NCBI GenBank assembly: GCA_021604805.1
Contig: BQJR01000001.1
Span: forward strand, 620,001 to 684,000
Direction: 5' to 3'
Source of the DNA: Planctomycetota bacterium
GTDB taxonomy: Bacteria > Planctomycetota > B15-G4
Length of the DNA: 64,000 nt
In this document: positions 53,112 through 62,726 of the stretch, one piece after another
How positions within the stretch are numbered: position 1 is the stretch's first letter
Layout: every line of letters begins with the position of its first letter
The notes under the pieces: model-generated
What the model was told of the DNA's origin: nothing
Database searches by the model: none
Seen by the model: the letters and a program-made list of their open reading frames with translations, nothing else
Program-made: the position numbers and the translations under genes

Positions 53112-55397
53112 TCAGCTCTCGCTGCGGGCGCTGTCCGTCTCGGCGCTGAGACTCGGCTCCGTCGGCTCGACAGCAGACGCTTCGCCGCCCTCGGCTTCCG
53201 CGTCGACGCTGCCGTCGTTGGCCTGAGCCAGCTCCGCCTCGAACTCCTCGCTCACTTCCTGCTCGAGCAGGCTCGGGTCGGTGGAACCGTAGCGCGTGGA
53301 GAGCTCCAGCAGCGACGCGTTGGCCGTGTCGACCGCCGACGAGACTTCGCGCAGCGCCGACTCCACGCGGCGCAGCTCTTCGAGCTTGCGATCCACCGTG
53401 GCCTTGCGCAGGCCGTTGCTGTCGCGACTCTTGCGCAGCGAGGTCTTCACCGACTTGCGCACGGCGACCACGTACATCTCGAGCACCTTCGTGCTCAGGT
53501 GGTCGAGGGCTTCGTCGAAGAAGTTGTCGAAGGCGTCTTCGATGGCGTCTTGCAGCGCGTCGCGGCCAGGGTCTCCCAGGCGACGCTGCTTGGCCTGACT
53601 CGTGATCAACTTGCTGGGCGCCGCCGCCGGGCCGAGCAGGCGCTGACGCACGGCGCCGCGTCCACGGAAGAAGAGGTAGTCGAAGAGCCCCTTGCGCACC
53701 GGCACTTGCTCGGTGCTGATGCGCAGGCGCGCGCCGGCCAAACCTTGGGCGGGCTCGATGCTGCCCAAGCTGCGCCGACCGAGCGCGCCCAGGTCGAGCC
53801 CCACGTTCTGGATGTCGCGCACGAGTTCGTCGGGCAGGGAAGCACCGGCGGACTCACTTCCGGCCACGGTGGAGAGCACGCCGCGCGCGGTCTCGGCCAG
53901 GTCTTCGCGGGCGCGCGAGAGCAGCGGGCGCAGGGCGTCGTCGATCAGATCTTGGAAGGACGAGTCCTGGTGGAACCACTCGTCGACGGCGTCGGCCAGG
54001 GCGATCGAGCAGCTGTCGCGCAGCTTGTCGACGCGGCCGCCGGCGATGGCCGTGAGGTCGTCGCCCAGCGCGGAGAAGCAGTCGTCCCAACCGCAGGCTT
54101 CCAGACGCGTGATGGCGTGCTCGGTGGCGGCCAGCTGTTCGGCTTCGGTGCCCAGCGACGCGACCTGCGAGGCCAGGTTGCTGACTTCGTCGCGCTGACA
54201 GGCCTGATCGACTTCGCCCAACAGGCCGCGCGCCTGGCGCAGCGAGTCACCCAGGAAGGCGCTCATGTAGTCGGTGCTGTTGAGGTAGTCGGTGAGGTCT
54301 GATTGGAAGGCGTGGAAGTTGGCCAGGCCGACCGGCTCTTCGCTGGACGCGGCGTCGTCGTTGTCTTCGCCGCGCAGCCGCTGACTCGCTGCTTGCAGCA
54401 GGTCCACCGGGTAGATGCGCAGGCGGCCTTCGTCGACCGCTTGCTTCAGCGGCGCGGTCATCGACAAGTTCTCGAAGGCGGTGATGATGCGATCGGGGTC
54501 GCTGGTCTCGAGGCTCGGGCCGAGTTCGCCGTCGGGGAACAGGTCGCGCTTGGTGGAGTCGATGTTGACCACCAAGAAGATACGGCTGAACAGGTCGAGC
54601 AACTGACCGAACTCGTCGAACACTTGCTCGAGGAACAGGTTGTCGGTCTTGACCACGAAGATCGCGCAGCTGGCCGTGTTGCGGAACTCACGCGTCATGC
54701 GGTCGTAGCCGAACTTCATGCGGCTGTAGAGCCCGGGCGTGTCGACGAGCACCGCCGAGCTGCGCTCGAGGTGGTTCGCGGGCAGGCGCACGTCGATGCG
54801 GCGGATGGCTTGCGGGATGTGCGTGGCGGGATCGAACTCTTCGACCTCAGTGCTCTCGCTGACCGGCGCGTCGGAGGCCTCCTCACTGAGCGCCGCGTCA
54901 CGCAGGTCGGCATCGCCAGAACTCAGCGCCGGCGGCTGCTTGGCGCGCCCCTCCACCTCGCGGATGCGCTCGGCCAGCTCGTTGTGCGCCCACTCCATGA
55001 GCGTGCGCATGGAGTCCATGTCGCGGAACTCTTCGCTCTCGCCGGTGTAGCGCGTGACCTCGAAAGACACCTGGTCGGCGTGGCTCACGTAGACCATGCA
55101 AGGATAGGCCGGGAGCGTGGTGACCTCGCTCACGTAGGCGCCGCTGAGGGCGTTCATCAGCGTGGACTTGCCGCTCTTGAGCGGGCCGAAGATGAGCACG
55201 TAGGCCTGCTGCTCGGCCACCTTGTCGGCCAGCGAGCTGAGGTGGTGGCGCACGTCGAGCACGGTGGGCAACAGGCTGCGCAGCGCGGCCTTGTCGGACA
55301 CCTGATTGAGCGTGTCGGCGGCCTTGGTGAGCGGCGCCAGCACTGGGCGCACGACGCCGTCGAACTCGTTGCAGAACACGGAGAGCAGGGTCTTCAT
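53112..55397 (-). CDS. dynamin-like GTPase
   Basis: 761 aa. P-loop GPLKSGKST (71-79), G3 VDTPG (219-222), G4 VVNIDSTKRD (278-285). Flanking helical regions suggest a bundle or stalk, and a ~30-residue acidic insert occurs before G3 (around 158-190, DADLRDAALSEEASDAP). The C-terminus is acidic (EDGSVDAEAEGGEAS-like). A dynamin family role (membrane remodelling, envelope stress or division) is inferred. No clear membrane segment seen. ATG 55397 has a weak GGAC upstream. Convergent with the kinase gene. Confidence 0.85.
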   Translation of the reverse strand: MKTLLSVFCNEFDGVVRPVLAPLTKAADTLNQVSDKAALRSLLPTVLDVRHHLSSLADKVAEQQAYVLIFGPLKSGKSTLMNALSGAYVSEVTTLPAYPCMVYVSHADQVSFEVTRYTGESEEFRDMDSMRTLMEWAHNELAERIREVEGRAKQPPALSSGDADLRDAALSEEASDAPVSESTEVEEFDPATHIPQAIRRIDVRLPANHLERSSAVLVDTPGLYSRMKFGYDRMTREFRNTASCAIFVVKTDNLFLEQVFDEFGQLLDLFSRIFLVVNIDSTKRDLFPDGELGPSLETSDPDRIITAFENLSMTAPLKQAVDEGRLRIYPVDLLQAASQRLRGEDNDDAASSEEPVGLANFHAFQSDLTDYLNSTDYMSAFLGDSLRQARGLLGEVDQACQRDEVSNLASQVASLGTEAEQLAATEHAITRLEACGWDDCFSALGDDLTAIAGGRVDKLRDSCSIALADAVDEWFHQDSSFQDLIDDALRPLLSRAREDLAETARGVLSTVAGSESAGASLPDELVRDIQNVGLDLGALGRRSLGSIEPAQGLAGARLRISTEQVPVRKGLFDYLFFRGRGAVRQRLLGPAAAPSKLITSQAKQRRLGDPGRDALQDAIEDAFDNFFDEALDHLSTKVLEMYVVAVRKSVKTSLRKSRDSNGLRKATVDRKLEELRRVESALREVSSAVDTANASLLELSTRYGSTDPSLLEQEVSEEFEAELAQANDGSVDAEAEGGEASAVEPTEPSLSAETDSARSES

Positions 55398-55609
55398 GGT
55401 TGCGTCGTCCACTGACGAGCAGAGTCGCAGCGACGAGGTCCTGCTCGTCGACGAGTCTGGTCGAGATCCGCGTGCAACGATACTCCCCCTCCACACCTGT
55501 TTCGACCGCGAAAAGCGCTCCTCACGAGAAGCTCTCGACGTGCCGCCGCGAGACTGGAGCGCGCGCGTCGCCGCCTGATAGTGTGGGCTCTTTCCCTGCC
55601 ACGGAAACC

Positions 55610-57670
55610 ATGGACGCCGCTCGCCCCCCGACGCCTCGACGGCGGCCCTCACGCTTACGCAAGCTGCTCATCCAGCTCGCCCTCGTGCTGCTGATCGTGC
55701 TCGGCGCCGAGTGGAGCGTGCGCGCGATGTTCCCGCGCTCGTCAGCAGGCGGCGACGCCTTCGTGGGCTTCACGGGCGACACGCCGCTCTTCGTGCTCGA
55801 CGACTCGGGCGACACGTTCGTCACCAACCCGCTGCGTAACCGGCCCCGCGAGAGCTTCAACCCGCAGCAGTTCGCGGCGGACAAAGCGGCCGGCACGAAG
55901 CGCGTCGCTTGCGTGGGCGGCTCCACCACTTACGGACGCCCCTACCGCGACGCCACCTCCTTCCCCGGTTGGCTGCGCGCCGCGCTCCCGCTCGCCGACC
56001 CCTGGCACGACTACGAGGTGATCAACGCCGGCGGCATCAGCTACGCCAGCTACCGCGTGGCGCGCGTGGTCGACGAGCTGCTGCGCCACGACCTCGACCT
56101 GCTCGTGATCTACACCGGGCACAACGAGTTCCTCGAGGAGATCACCTTCGGCGACACGCTCAAGGATCCCAGCGCGCTGCGCCGCGTGGCCAGCTGGCTC
56201 GACACGAGCGCGCTCTTCGGTCTGGCACGACGCCTCGCCGGGGTCGACGCCGCCTCCGCCGCGCCCGCCACCACGCTGCCCGACCAGGTGGCGCCGCTGC
56301 TCGACTCGTCCGTGGGCCTCGACGCCTACACCCGCGACGACACCCGCGCCGCCGACATCCTGGCGCACTTCCGCGCGAGCGTGGAGCGCATGCTCGCAGC
56401 CGCGCACGCCGCCGAGGTGCCCGTGCTGCTCGTGGCGCCCGCCAGCCAGCTCGTGGGTTGCGCCCCGTTCAAGAGCGCGCCCGACGACGGACTCAGCGAG
56501 TCACAGCTCGCCGACTTCGCCACGCACCTCGCGCTCGCCGACGACAACGCGCGAGCCTTCGACCAGCGACGCGCCGCCGCGCTGCGCGCCAACTTGATCG
56601 CGCCACGCCACGCGCACGCCGCCTACCTCGACGGCGAGCTCGCGCTGCGCGTGGGAGACCGCGAACACGCGGCGCGTGCCCTGCGCAGAGCGCGCGACCA
56701 AGACCTCGTGCCGCTGCGTGCCCCGAGTCCTTTCGTGAACACGGTGCGTGAACTCGCGCGCGACGAACGTGTGTGGTTCCTCGACGCCGAGCTGCTGCTC
56801 GCCAAGCGCGCGGAACGTCTCACGGGGATCGGGCTTCCGGGGCCCGAGTCCTTCCTGGACCACGTGCACATGACGCCCGAGGCCTACGCCGAGCTGGCCT
56901 TCGCGCTGCTCGACGTGCTCGTCGACAACAGCTGGTTGCCGCGCGCACCGGAGTTCGACGCCGCGGCGCGCGCCGAGCTCGTGGCGACCCGCGTGAGCGC
57001 ACTCGACACCGAAGACCACGTGCGCGCGCTGGAGCGTCTCTCGGCCGTGCTCGACTGGGCCGGCAAGCGCGAGGAAGCCGAAGCGCTGAGCCTGCGCGCC
57101 CAGGAGTTGGGCGGCGGCGCGAGCGCCTTCGGACACTGGCAACAAGGGCACTTCGCGCGTGCCCGCGGCGATCTCGAGGGCGCGGCGGAAGCCTACGCGC
57201 GCGCGCTCGAACTCGACCCCGAGTACCTCGAAGCGCTGCTCAACCGCGGCGAAGTGCTGCTGCGCCTGGAGCGTCCGCGGGAGGCGCGCGAACACTTCGA
57301 GACCGCGCTCGCGCTCGACCCCGAACTGCTCGCCGCGCGCTTCGGACTGGGCGTGGCGCTCGGGCAGCTGGGTGAACGCGCCGCCGAGCGCGCCGCCTAC
57401 CAAGCCGTGCTCGCCAGCGACGCCACCCACGCCGACGCCTGGAAGCTGCTGGCGATCTCCTACAACCGCGACGGGCGCGCGACCGAGGCGCTCGACAGTC
57501 TCAGCCGTGGCCGCCTCGCTGTGCCGAACAACCCGGCGCTGGCTTTCAATCACGGCGTGTTGTTGCGTCGCGCTGGGGAGCTCGACGCCGCCCGCGCCGC
57601 CTTCGAACGTGCGCTCGAGCTCGCGCCCGACAACAACGCCGCGCGTGTTCAGCTGGAAGAGCTGCGCTGA
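55610..57670 (+). CDS. SGNH/GDSL-type hydrolase with C-terminal TPR
   Basis: 686 aa. N-terminal membrane anchor (LLIQLALVLLIVLGAEWSV, ~18-36). SGNH-like domain: block I VACVGGSTTYG, block III YTGHNEFLEE, and block V DHVHMTPEAY. About 250 residues of TPR follow, including GDLEGAAEAYARALELDPE and LEPDNNAAR-like ELAPDNNAARV. The esterase or acyl-transfer substrate is unknown; it is probably periplasmic. ATG 55610 has GGAAA upstream. It is followed at 1 bp by an EEP gene, then a PLD gene, so one operon. Divergent from the dynamin-like gene. Confidence 0.85.
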   Translation: MDAARPPTPRRRPSRLRKLLIQLALVLLIVLGAEWSVRAMFPRSSAGGDAFVGFTGDTPLFVLDDSGDTFVTNPLRNRPRESFNPQQFAADKAAGTKRVACVGGSTTYGRPYRDATSFPGWLRAALPLADPWHDYEVINAGGISYASYRVARVVDELLRHDLDLLVIYTGHNEFLEEITFGDTLKDPSALRRVASWLDTSALFGLARRLAGVDAASAAPATTLPDQVAPLLDSSVGLDAYTRDDTRAADILAHFRASVERMLAAAHAAEVPVLLVAPASQLVGCAPFKSAPDDGLSESQLADFATHLALADDNARAFDQRRAAALRANLIAPRHAHAAYLDGELALRVGDREHAARALRRARDQDLVPLRAPSPFVNTVRELARDERVWFLDAELLLAKRAERLTGIGLPGPESFLDHVHMTPEAYAELAFALLDVLVDNSWLPRAPEFDAAARAELVATRVSALDTEDHVRALERLSAVLDWAGKREEAEALSLRAQELGGGASAFGHWQQGHFARARGDLEGAAEAYARALELDPEYLEALLNRGEVLLRLERPREAREHFETALALDPELLAARFGLGVALGQLGERAAERAAYQAVLASDATHADAWKLLAISYNRDGRATEALDSLSRGRLAVPNNPALAFNHGVLLRRAGELDAARAAFERALELAPDNNAARVQLEELR

Positions 57671-57671
57671 C

Positions 57672-58409
57672 GTGCGTCTGCTCACCTGGAACATCCACAA
57701 GGGCATCGGCGGTATCGATCGCGCCTACCGCATCGAGCGCACACTCGAAGTGCTCGCGCACCACAACGCCGATGTGCTCCTGCTGCAAGAGGTCGACCAA
57801 GGTGTGCCGCGCAGCCGCCGACACGACCAGGCGGCGCTGATCGCGGAGCGCCTCGGCTACAAGCACGTGGCCTTCGCCGCGAACGTCTCGCTGCGTGAAG
57901 GCCGCTACGGCAACGCGCTGCTCTCGCGCCGCGACATCCTGCACTGGGAGAACGTGGACCTCAGCTTCCCGATGAAGAAGAAGCGCGCCGCGTTGCACGC
58001 CGTGATCGAAGCGCGGCTGGGTCGTCATCGCCATCGCTTGCACGTGTGGAACCTGCACCTCGGCTTGTCCGGCCTCGAGCGCGCGTGGCAGCTGCGCAAG
58101 TTGCTCGGGAGCGACAGCCTGCGACACCTCGATGCGCGCAGTCGGCTGGTCGTGGGCGGCGACACGAACGACTGGGCGGGCACGCTCTGGCCGCGCGTGA
58201 TGCGGCCGGCGGGTTTCGAACTCGCCAGTGGTCGTGGGCGCGCGGCGCTGCGCAGCTTCCCGGCGGCCGCGCCCAGCGGTGCGCTCGACAAGTTCTTCCT
58301 GCGCGGCCCGCTGCGTCGCCGGCGCTGCCATCGTTCGCGTCTCGCCGTCGCGCGCAAGGCCAGCGATCACCTGCCGCTGATCCTCGACCTCGACCTGGAC
58401 GCTCCGTGA
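57672..58409 (+). CDS. endonuclease/exonuclease/phosphatase family protein
   Basis: 245 aa, EEP fold: MRLLTWNIHKGIGGID, LLLQEVDQGVPRS, GNALLSRR, HLHVWNLHLGLS-like RLHVWNLHLGLSG, VVGGDTNDW and KASDHLPLILD. E. coli YbhP is an EEP protein encoded next to ClsB; here too the gene is followed by a cardiolipin-synthase-type gene (overlap GTGA). Metal-dependent phosphoesterase; substrate unknown, possibly phospholipid-linked. GTG 57672 starts one base after the preceding stop. Confidence 0.88.
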   Translation: MRLLTWNIHKGIGGIDRAYRIERTLEVLAHHNADVLLLQEVDQGVPRSRRHDQAALIAERLGYKHVAFAANVSLREGRYGNALLSRRDILHWENVDLSFPMKKKRAALHAVIEARLGRHRHRLHVWNLHLGLSGLERAWQLRKLLGSDSLRHLDARSRLVVGGDTNDWAGTLWPRVMRPAGFELASGRGRAALRSFPAAAPSGALDKFFLRGPLRRRRCHRSRLAVARKASDHLPLILDLDLDAP

Positions 58410-59533
58410 AGCTGCCCAAGCTCCCCGAGTTGAGGCGACTGCTGCGCCGCCCGGAGCTCGTCGAAGGCAACTCGGTGGAGTTGCTGCCCGGCGGCGCGTG
58501 CTTCTACCCGCACATGCTCGACGCGATCGACACCGCGCGCACCGAAGTGCTCGTGGCCACCTACCTGTGGGAGTCCGACGAGCTGGGTCGCAAGTTCGTG
58601 GCCGCCTTGATGCGTGCCGCACGCCGCGACGTCGCGGTACGCGTCATCGTCGACGGGGTCGGGAGCCGCGGGCTCACGGCGGCCGACCGCCGCGCCCTGG
58701 AGCGCTCGGGCGCGGAGTTCGCCGTCTACCACCCGGTGAACTATCCCGGGGCGAAGCTGTTCCGTCGTCTGCACAAGAAGCTGCTGCTGGTCGACGGCAC
58801 GCGCGCCTACGTGGGCGGCGCAGGTTTCGCCGACGCCTGGGTGGCCACGCCGCCCGCCGGTTGGTGGGACTTGATGGTCGAGCTGCGCGGCCCCGTGTTG
58901 GCCTTGCTGCGACAAGACTTCGCGCGCGACTGGCGCAAGACGAGCTCGCGCACGCTCCCCGAGATCGCCGAGCCCGCACGCCACGGCGACGAAGCACTCA
59001 TGGTGCTCGTGTCGCGCTACGGTCGCCCGCAGTTGCGACGGCAGCTCGTGCGTCGCGTGTTGCGCGCGCGCCAGAGCGTGGACATCACCGCCGCCTACTT
59101 CGTGCCCGGCCCGGGCCTGCGCCGTGCCTTGCGTCGCGCGGCGCGGCGCGGCGTGCGCGTACGGCTGCTGCTGCCGGGCGCGCGCACCGATCACTTCGCG
59201 GTGTGGAGCGCGGGGCGCCGTCACTACGCCAAGCTGCTCAAGCTCGGGGTGCAGATCCACGAGTGGCAGCCCGGCATGCTGCACGCCAAGTACGCCGTGA
59301 TCGACGACGACTGGGGCTTCGTGGGCAGCAGCAATCTCGACAACTGGAGCCTGCGCAGCAACGCCGAGCTCGACGTGACCTTACGTGCCGGCCCTGCGCT
59401 CCGAGCACTCTCCGCGCGTTTCGCGCTCGACCTCGAGGAGACGCGCTGCATCGACGCCGAGCGATGGCGCGACCGCCCGCTCGGCCTGCGCATCGCCGAG
59501 ACCTTCTTCGGTTGGTTCGACCCGCTGCTCTGA
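58406..59533 (+). CDS. phospholipase D family protein, cardiolipin synthase ClsB-like
   Basis: 375 aa. Two HKD motifs: HKKLLLVDGTRAYVGGAGFAD and HAKYAVIDDDWGFVGSSNLD. Catalytic His, Lys and Asp are present in both. The spacing and the neighbour EEP gene match ClsB (YbhO) of E. coli. It transfers phosphatidyl groups or hydrolyses phospholipids. No membrane segment predicted; peripheral at the membrane. GTG 58406 overlaps the EEP stop by 4 bp. Confidence 0.9.
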   Translation: MKLPKLPELRRLLRRPELVEGNSVELLPGGACFYPHMLDAIDTARTEVLVATYLWESDELGRKFVAALMRAARRDVAVRVIVDGVGSRGLTAADRRALERSGAEFAVYHPVNYPGAKLFRRLHKKLLLVDGTRAYVGGAGFADAWVATPPAGWWDLMVELRGPVLALLRQDFARDWRKTSSRTLPEIAEPARHGDEALMVLVSRYGRPQLRRQLVRRVLRARQSVDITAAYFVPGPGLRRALRRAARRGVRVRLLLPGARTDHFAVWSAGRRHYAKLLKLGVQIHEWQPGMLHAKYAVIDDDWGFVGSSNLDNWSLRSNAELDVTLRAGPALRALSARFALDLEETRCIDAERWRDRPLGLRIAETFFGWFDPLL

Positions 59534-59540
59534 CGCGCGC

Positions 59541-62500
59541 TCAGCGCTCGGCCGCGGCCGCCACGTCCATCGGGCGTCCGCGCAGCTTCGCCCACCCCGA
59601 CTGCGCGTCGTGCAGGATCAACATCGAGACCGGCACCACGATCAGCGTGATCGCCGTGGCGAAGAGCACGCCGAAGCCCAGCGACACCGCCATCGGGATC
59701 AGGAACTTGGCCTGCAAGCTACGCTCCATGAGCAGCGGCGAGAGCCCGGCGAAGGTCGTCAAGGAAGTGAGCACGATGGCGCGGAAGCGCGCGGGCCCGG
59801 CCTGACGGATCGCGTCGAGCATCGCAGCGCCGCCGCGATGCAACTGGTTCGTGTAGTCCACGAGCACGAGGCTGTCGTTGACCAACACGCCGGTGAGCGC
59901 CACCACGCCGAAGGCCGACATGATCGAAACGTCCATGCCGAGCAGCAGGTGCCCCCACAGCGCGCCCGCCAGACCGAAGGGGATCGCGAGCATCACGATC
60001 GCGGGCTGCACATAGGAGCGGAAGGGCACGGCGAGCAGCGCGTAGATGATCAGCAGCGCGAGCAGGAAGCCCGCCTTCATGCCGTCGAGCGTGTCGGCTT
60101 GCTCGGCCTGTTCACCTTCGAGCGTCCAGTTCACGCGCGGGTGGGCGCGCAACATGTCGGGCAAGACGCGTTCGGTGACGTCGGCGAGGATCGTGTTGGG
60201 ATCGTTGACGGCCAGGTCGACCTGCGCGCGCACGTGGATCGCGCGATGACGTTCGGCGCGCTCGATGACCGCGTCGCCGCGTGTGAACTCGGTGACGGCG
60301 GCCGCGCGCAGCGGCATCTCGAGACCGTCGCGCAAGCGCAGACGCACGTCGTCGAGATCGCCCACCGAGCGGCGCTCGGCCTCCGGATAACGGATCATCA
60401 CGCGCACTTCGTCGCGCCCGCGCTGGATGCGCTGCGCCTCTTCGCCGTAGAACGACTGACGCACCTGGCGCGCGAGGTCCTGGCGCGTGAGCCCCGCGGC
60501 GCGCCCCTCGGCGCTCAGGTCGAGACGGATCTCCTGCTTACCCGCGCGGAAGCTGTCGGTGATGCCGTAGACGCCCGGGTACGCAGCCAACTCCGCGCGC
60601 AAGGCGGCCGCCACGCTGCGCAACTCCTCGGGGTCGTTGCCCGTGAACTGGACATCGATGGGATCGCCGGTGGGCACCGCGGTGCTCTGGTACGTGAGCT
60701 CCACCGCGCCGGCCACCTCGCCCGCCGCGTCGCGCCACTGCGCCAGGAACTCACCCGAGCTGAACTCACGGTCCTCGCCCGGCATCAGCTCCACGTTGAT
60801 CTCGCCGAGGTGACGACCCGCGAAGCCCGCGGTGTTGCCGAAGCCGCGGCTCGAGTCGTTGCGGAACGGCATGTCGCCCACCGAGGCGTGCACGTGGCGC
60901 ACGATCTTGGGCGCGCCGTCGGCTTCCAGGCGGTCGCGCAAGGCCAGCGCGGCCGACTCGATCTGCGCGACGCCGCGCGCCGTGACTTCGTCGGACGTGC
61001 CTTCGGGCATGGTCAAGAAGGCCACGACGTTGTCGGCCTCGACATCCGGGAAGAAGGTGAAGCGGATGTGCCCGGCGCCGAAGAGCGAGAAGGTCAGCGC
61101 CACCAACGCGAGTCCGGCCGCGAGCACGACGTAGCGCGCGCTCAAGCAGCGCTTCAGGACCGGTTCGTACACGCCACCCACGAAGCGCGTGAGTCCCGCG
61201 CTCACCTTGTCTTGCACACCTTCCCACGCGCGCAGCAACCACATGCGCCCCGCCTGCTTGCGATGTTTCAGGTGCGACAGGTGCGCCGGCAGGATCAGCA
61301 GCGACTCGACCATCGAGAACACGAGGATCGGCACGACCACGCGCGGCAGCTGCGAGATGAACTTGCCCATCGTGCCGGGGATCACCATCAGCGGCGAGAA
61401 CGCAGCCACGGTGGTGAGGATCGCGAAGATCACCGGCACCATCACCTGGCGCGCGCCCCCCAGCGCGGCCTCGATGCCCTCGGCGCCCTTCTCGTGGTGC
61501 GCGTAGATGTTCTCGCCCACAACGATCGCGTCGTCGACCACGATGCCCAAGGCCACGATGAAGGCGAAGAGCGAGATCATGTTGATCGTGACGCCGACCG
61601 CGGGCATCAGCGCGACGGCGCCGAGGAACGCGATCGGGATGCCGGCCGCGACCCAGAAGGCGAGGCTCAAGCGCAGGAACAGGGCCAGCGTGAGGAACAC
61701 GAGCAGCAGCCCGGCCTTGCCGTTGCGCAACATGAGGTCCATGCGGCCGCGCAGCACGCGCGCGTCGTCCATGGAGGTCGTGAGTTGGATGCCCGGAGGC
61801 AGGCGCTCGCTCGACGCGGCCACGTAGTCGGCCACGGCGTCGGAGATGGCCAGCGCGCTCTGCTCGCCCATGCGGTACACGCGCACCATCGCGGTGGGCA
61901 AGCCGTCGAAGCTCGAAGACTGTCCGGTGTCTTCGAAGGCGTCGACTACCTTCGCCACGTCGCCGAGCAAGAGCTGGCTGCCGTCGGGCGAGCTGCGCAA
62001 CACGATCGCCTCGAACTCCGGGCGACGGTAGGCCTGCGCCTTGGTGCGGAAGAGCACCTCGCCGCCTTCGGTCTTCACCGAGCCGCCACTGAGGTCGAGC
62101 GAGGAGTTGCGCACGGCGGCGGCGAGCTCGTCGAAACTCAGGCCGTAGCGACGCAGGTCCGACTCGGAGACCTCGATCGAGACCTCGTAGGGACGCACCG
62201 AACTGAGCACGGCGCGCGTGATGCCGGGCAGCTCGAGGATCTCGTCGCGCACGCGTTCACCGAGCAGGCGCAGCGTGGTCTCGTCCACGTCGCCGGACAC
62301 CGCCACGTTGACGACCTGCTTGGCGAGCTCGAACTCCGCGACCACCGGACTGTCGGCTTCGAGCGGGAAGGTGTCGATGGCGTCGACGGCGGCCTTCACG
62401 TCGTCGAGCACTTCGCGCACGTCTTCGCCCGAACGCACCTCGAGCGTGACCGAGCCGGCACCCTGCACGGCGCGCGAGGTCATCTTCTTGATGCCCTCCA

Positions 62501-62726
62501 CGCCCTGCACCGCCTCCTCGATCTTGATGCAGATGCCCTCTTCGATCTCCTCCGGCGACGCGCCGCGGAAGGGCACGCTCACCGTGATCATCTCGGAGTC
62601 GACTTCGGGGAAGACCTCGAGTTGGATCGTGGTGAGACGCAGCAATCCCGCCGCGAGGATCACCAGCATGAGCATGTTCGCGGCCACGCCGTGGCGCGCG
62701 AACCAAGCCACGAAACCGCGCCTCAT
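59541..62726 (-). CDS. RND efflux transporter, inner-membrane subunit
   Basis: 1061 aa with 12 membrane helices and two large periplasmic loops, the AcrB/MexB-type layout. Helix 4 has the paired Asp (GIVVDDAIVVGENIYAH), needed for proton coupling. The N-terminus (FVAWFARHGVAANMLMLVIL) and FPEVDSEMITVSVPFRGASP are typical of the RND family called HAE1 or related. Exports drugs, dyes or metabolites with proton influx; substrate unknown. ATG 62726 overlaps the adaptor stop (ATGA). Convergent with the PLD gene (7 bp). Confidence 0.93.
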   Translation of the reverse strand: MRRGFVAWFARHGVAANMLMLVILAAGLLRLTTIQLEVFPEVDSEMITVSVPFRGASPEEIEEGICIKIEEAVQGVEGIKKMTSRAVQGAGSVTLEVRSGEDVREVLDDVKAAVDAIDTFPLEADSPVVAEFELAKQVVNVAVSGDVDETTLRLLGERVRDEILELPGITRAVLSSVRPYEVSIEVSESDLRRYGLSFDELAAAVRNSSLDLSGGSVKTEGGEVLFRTKAQAYRRPEFEAIVLRSSPDGSQLLLGDVAKVVDAFEDTGQSSSFDGLPTAMVRVYRMGEQSALAISDAVADYVAASSERLPPGIQLTTSMDDARVLRGRMDLMLRNGKAGLLLVFLTLALFLRLSLAFWVAAGIPIAFLGAVALMPAVGVTINMISLFAFIVALGIVVDDAIVVGENIYAHHEKGAEGIEAALGGARQVMVPVIFAILTTVAAFSPLMVIPGTMGKFISQLPRVVVPILVFSMVESLLILPAHLSHLKHRKQAGRMWLLRAWEGVQDKVSAGLTRFVGGVYEPVLKRCLSARYVVLAAGLALVALTFSLFGAGHIRFTFFPDVEADNVVAFLTMPEGTSDEVTARGVAQIESAALALRDRLEADGAPKIVRHVHASVGDMPFRNDSSRGFGNTAGFAGRHLGEINVELMPGEDREFSSGEFLAQWRDAAGEVAGAVELTYQSTAVPTGDPIDVQFTGNDPEELRSVAAALRAELAAYPGVYGITDSFRAGKQEIRLDLSAEGRAAGLTRQDLARQVRQSFYGEEAQRIQRGRDEVRVMIRYPEAERRSVGDLDDVRLRLRDGLEMPLRAAAVTEFTRGDAVIERAERHRAIHVRAQVDLAVNDPNTILADVTERVLPDMLRAHPRVNWTLEGEQAEQADTLDGMKAGFLLALLIIYALLAVPFRSYVQPAIVMLAIPFGLAGALWGHLLLGMDVSIMSAFGVVALTGVLVNDSLVLVDYTNQLHRGGAAMLDAIRQAGPARFRAIVLTSLTTFAGLSPLLMERSLQAKFLIPMAVSLGFGVLFATAITLIVVPVSMLILHDAQSGWAKLRGRPMDVAAAAER

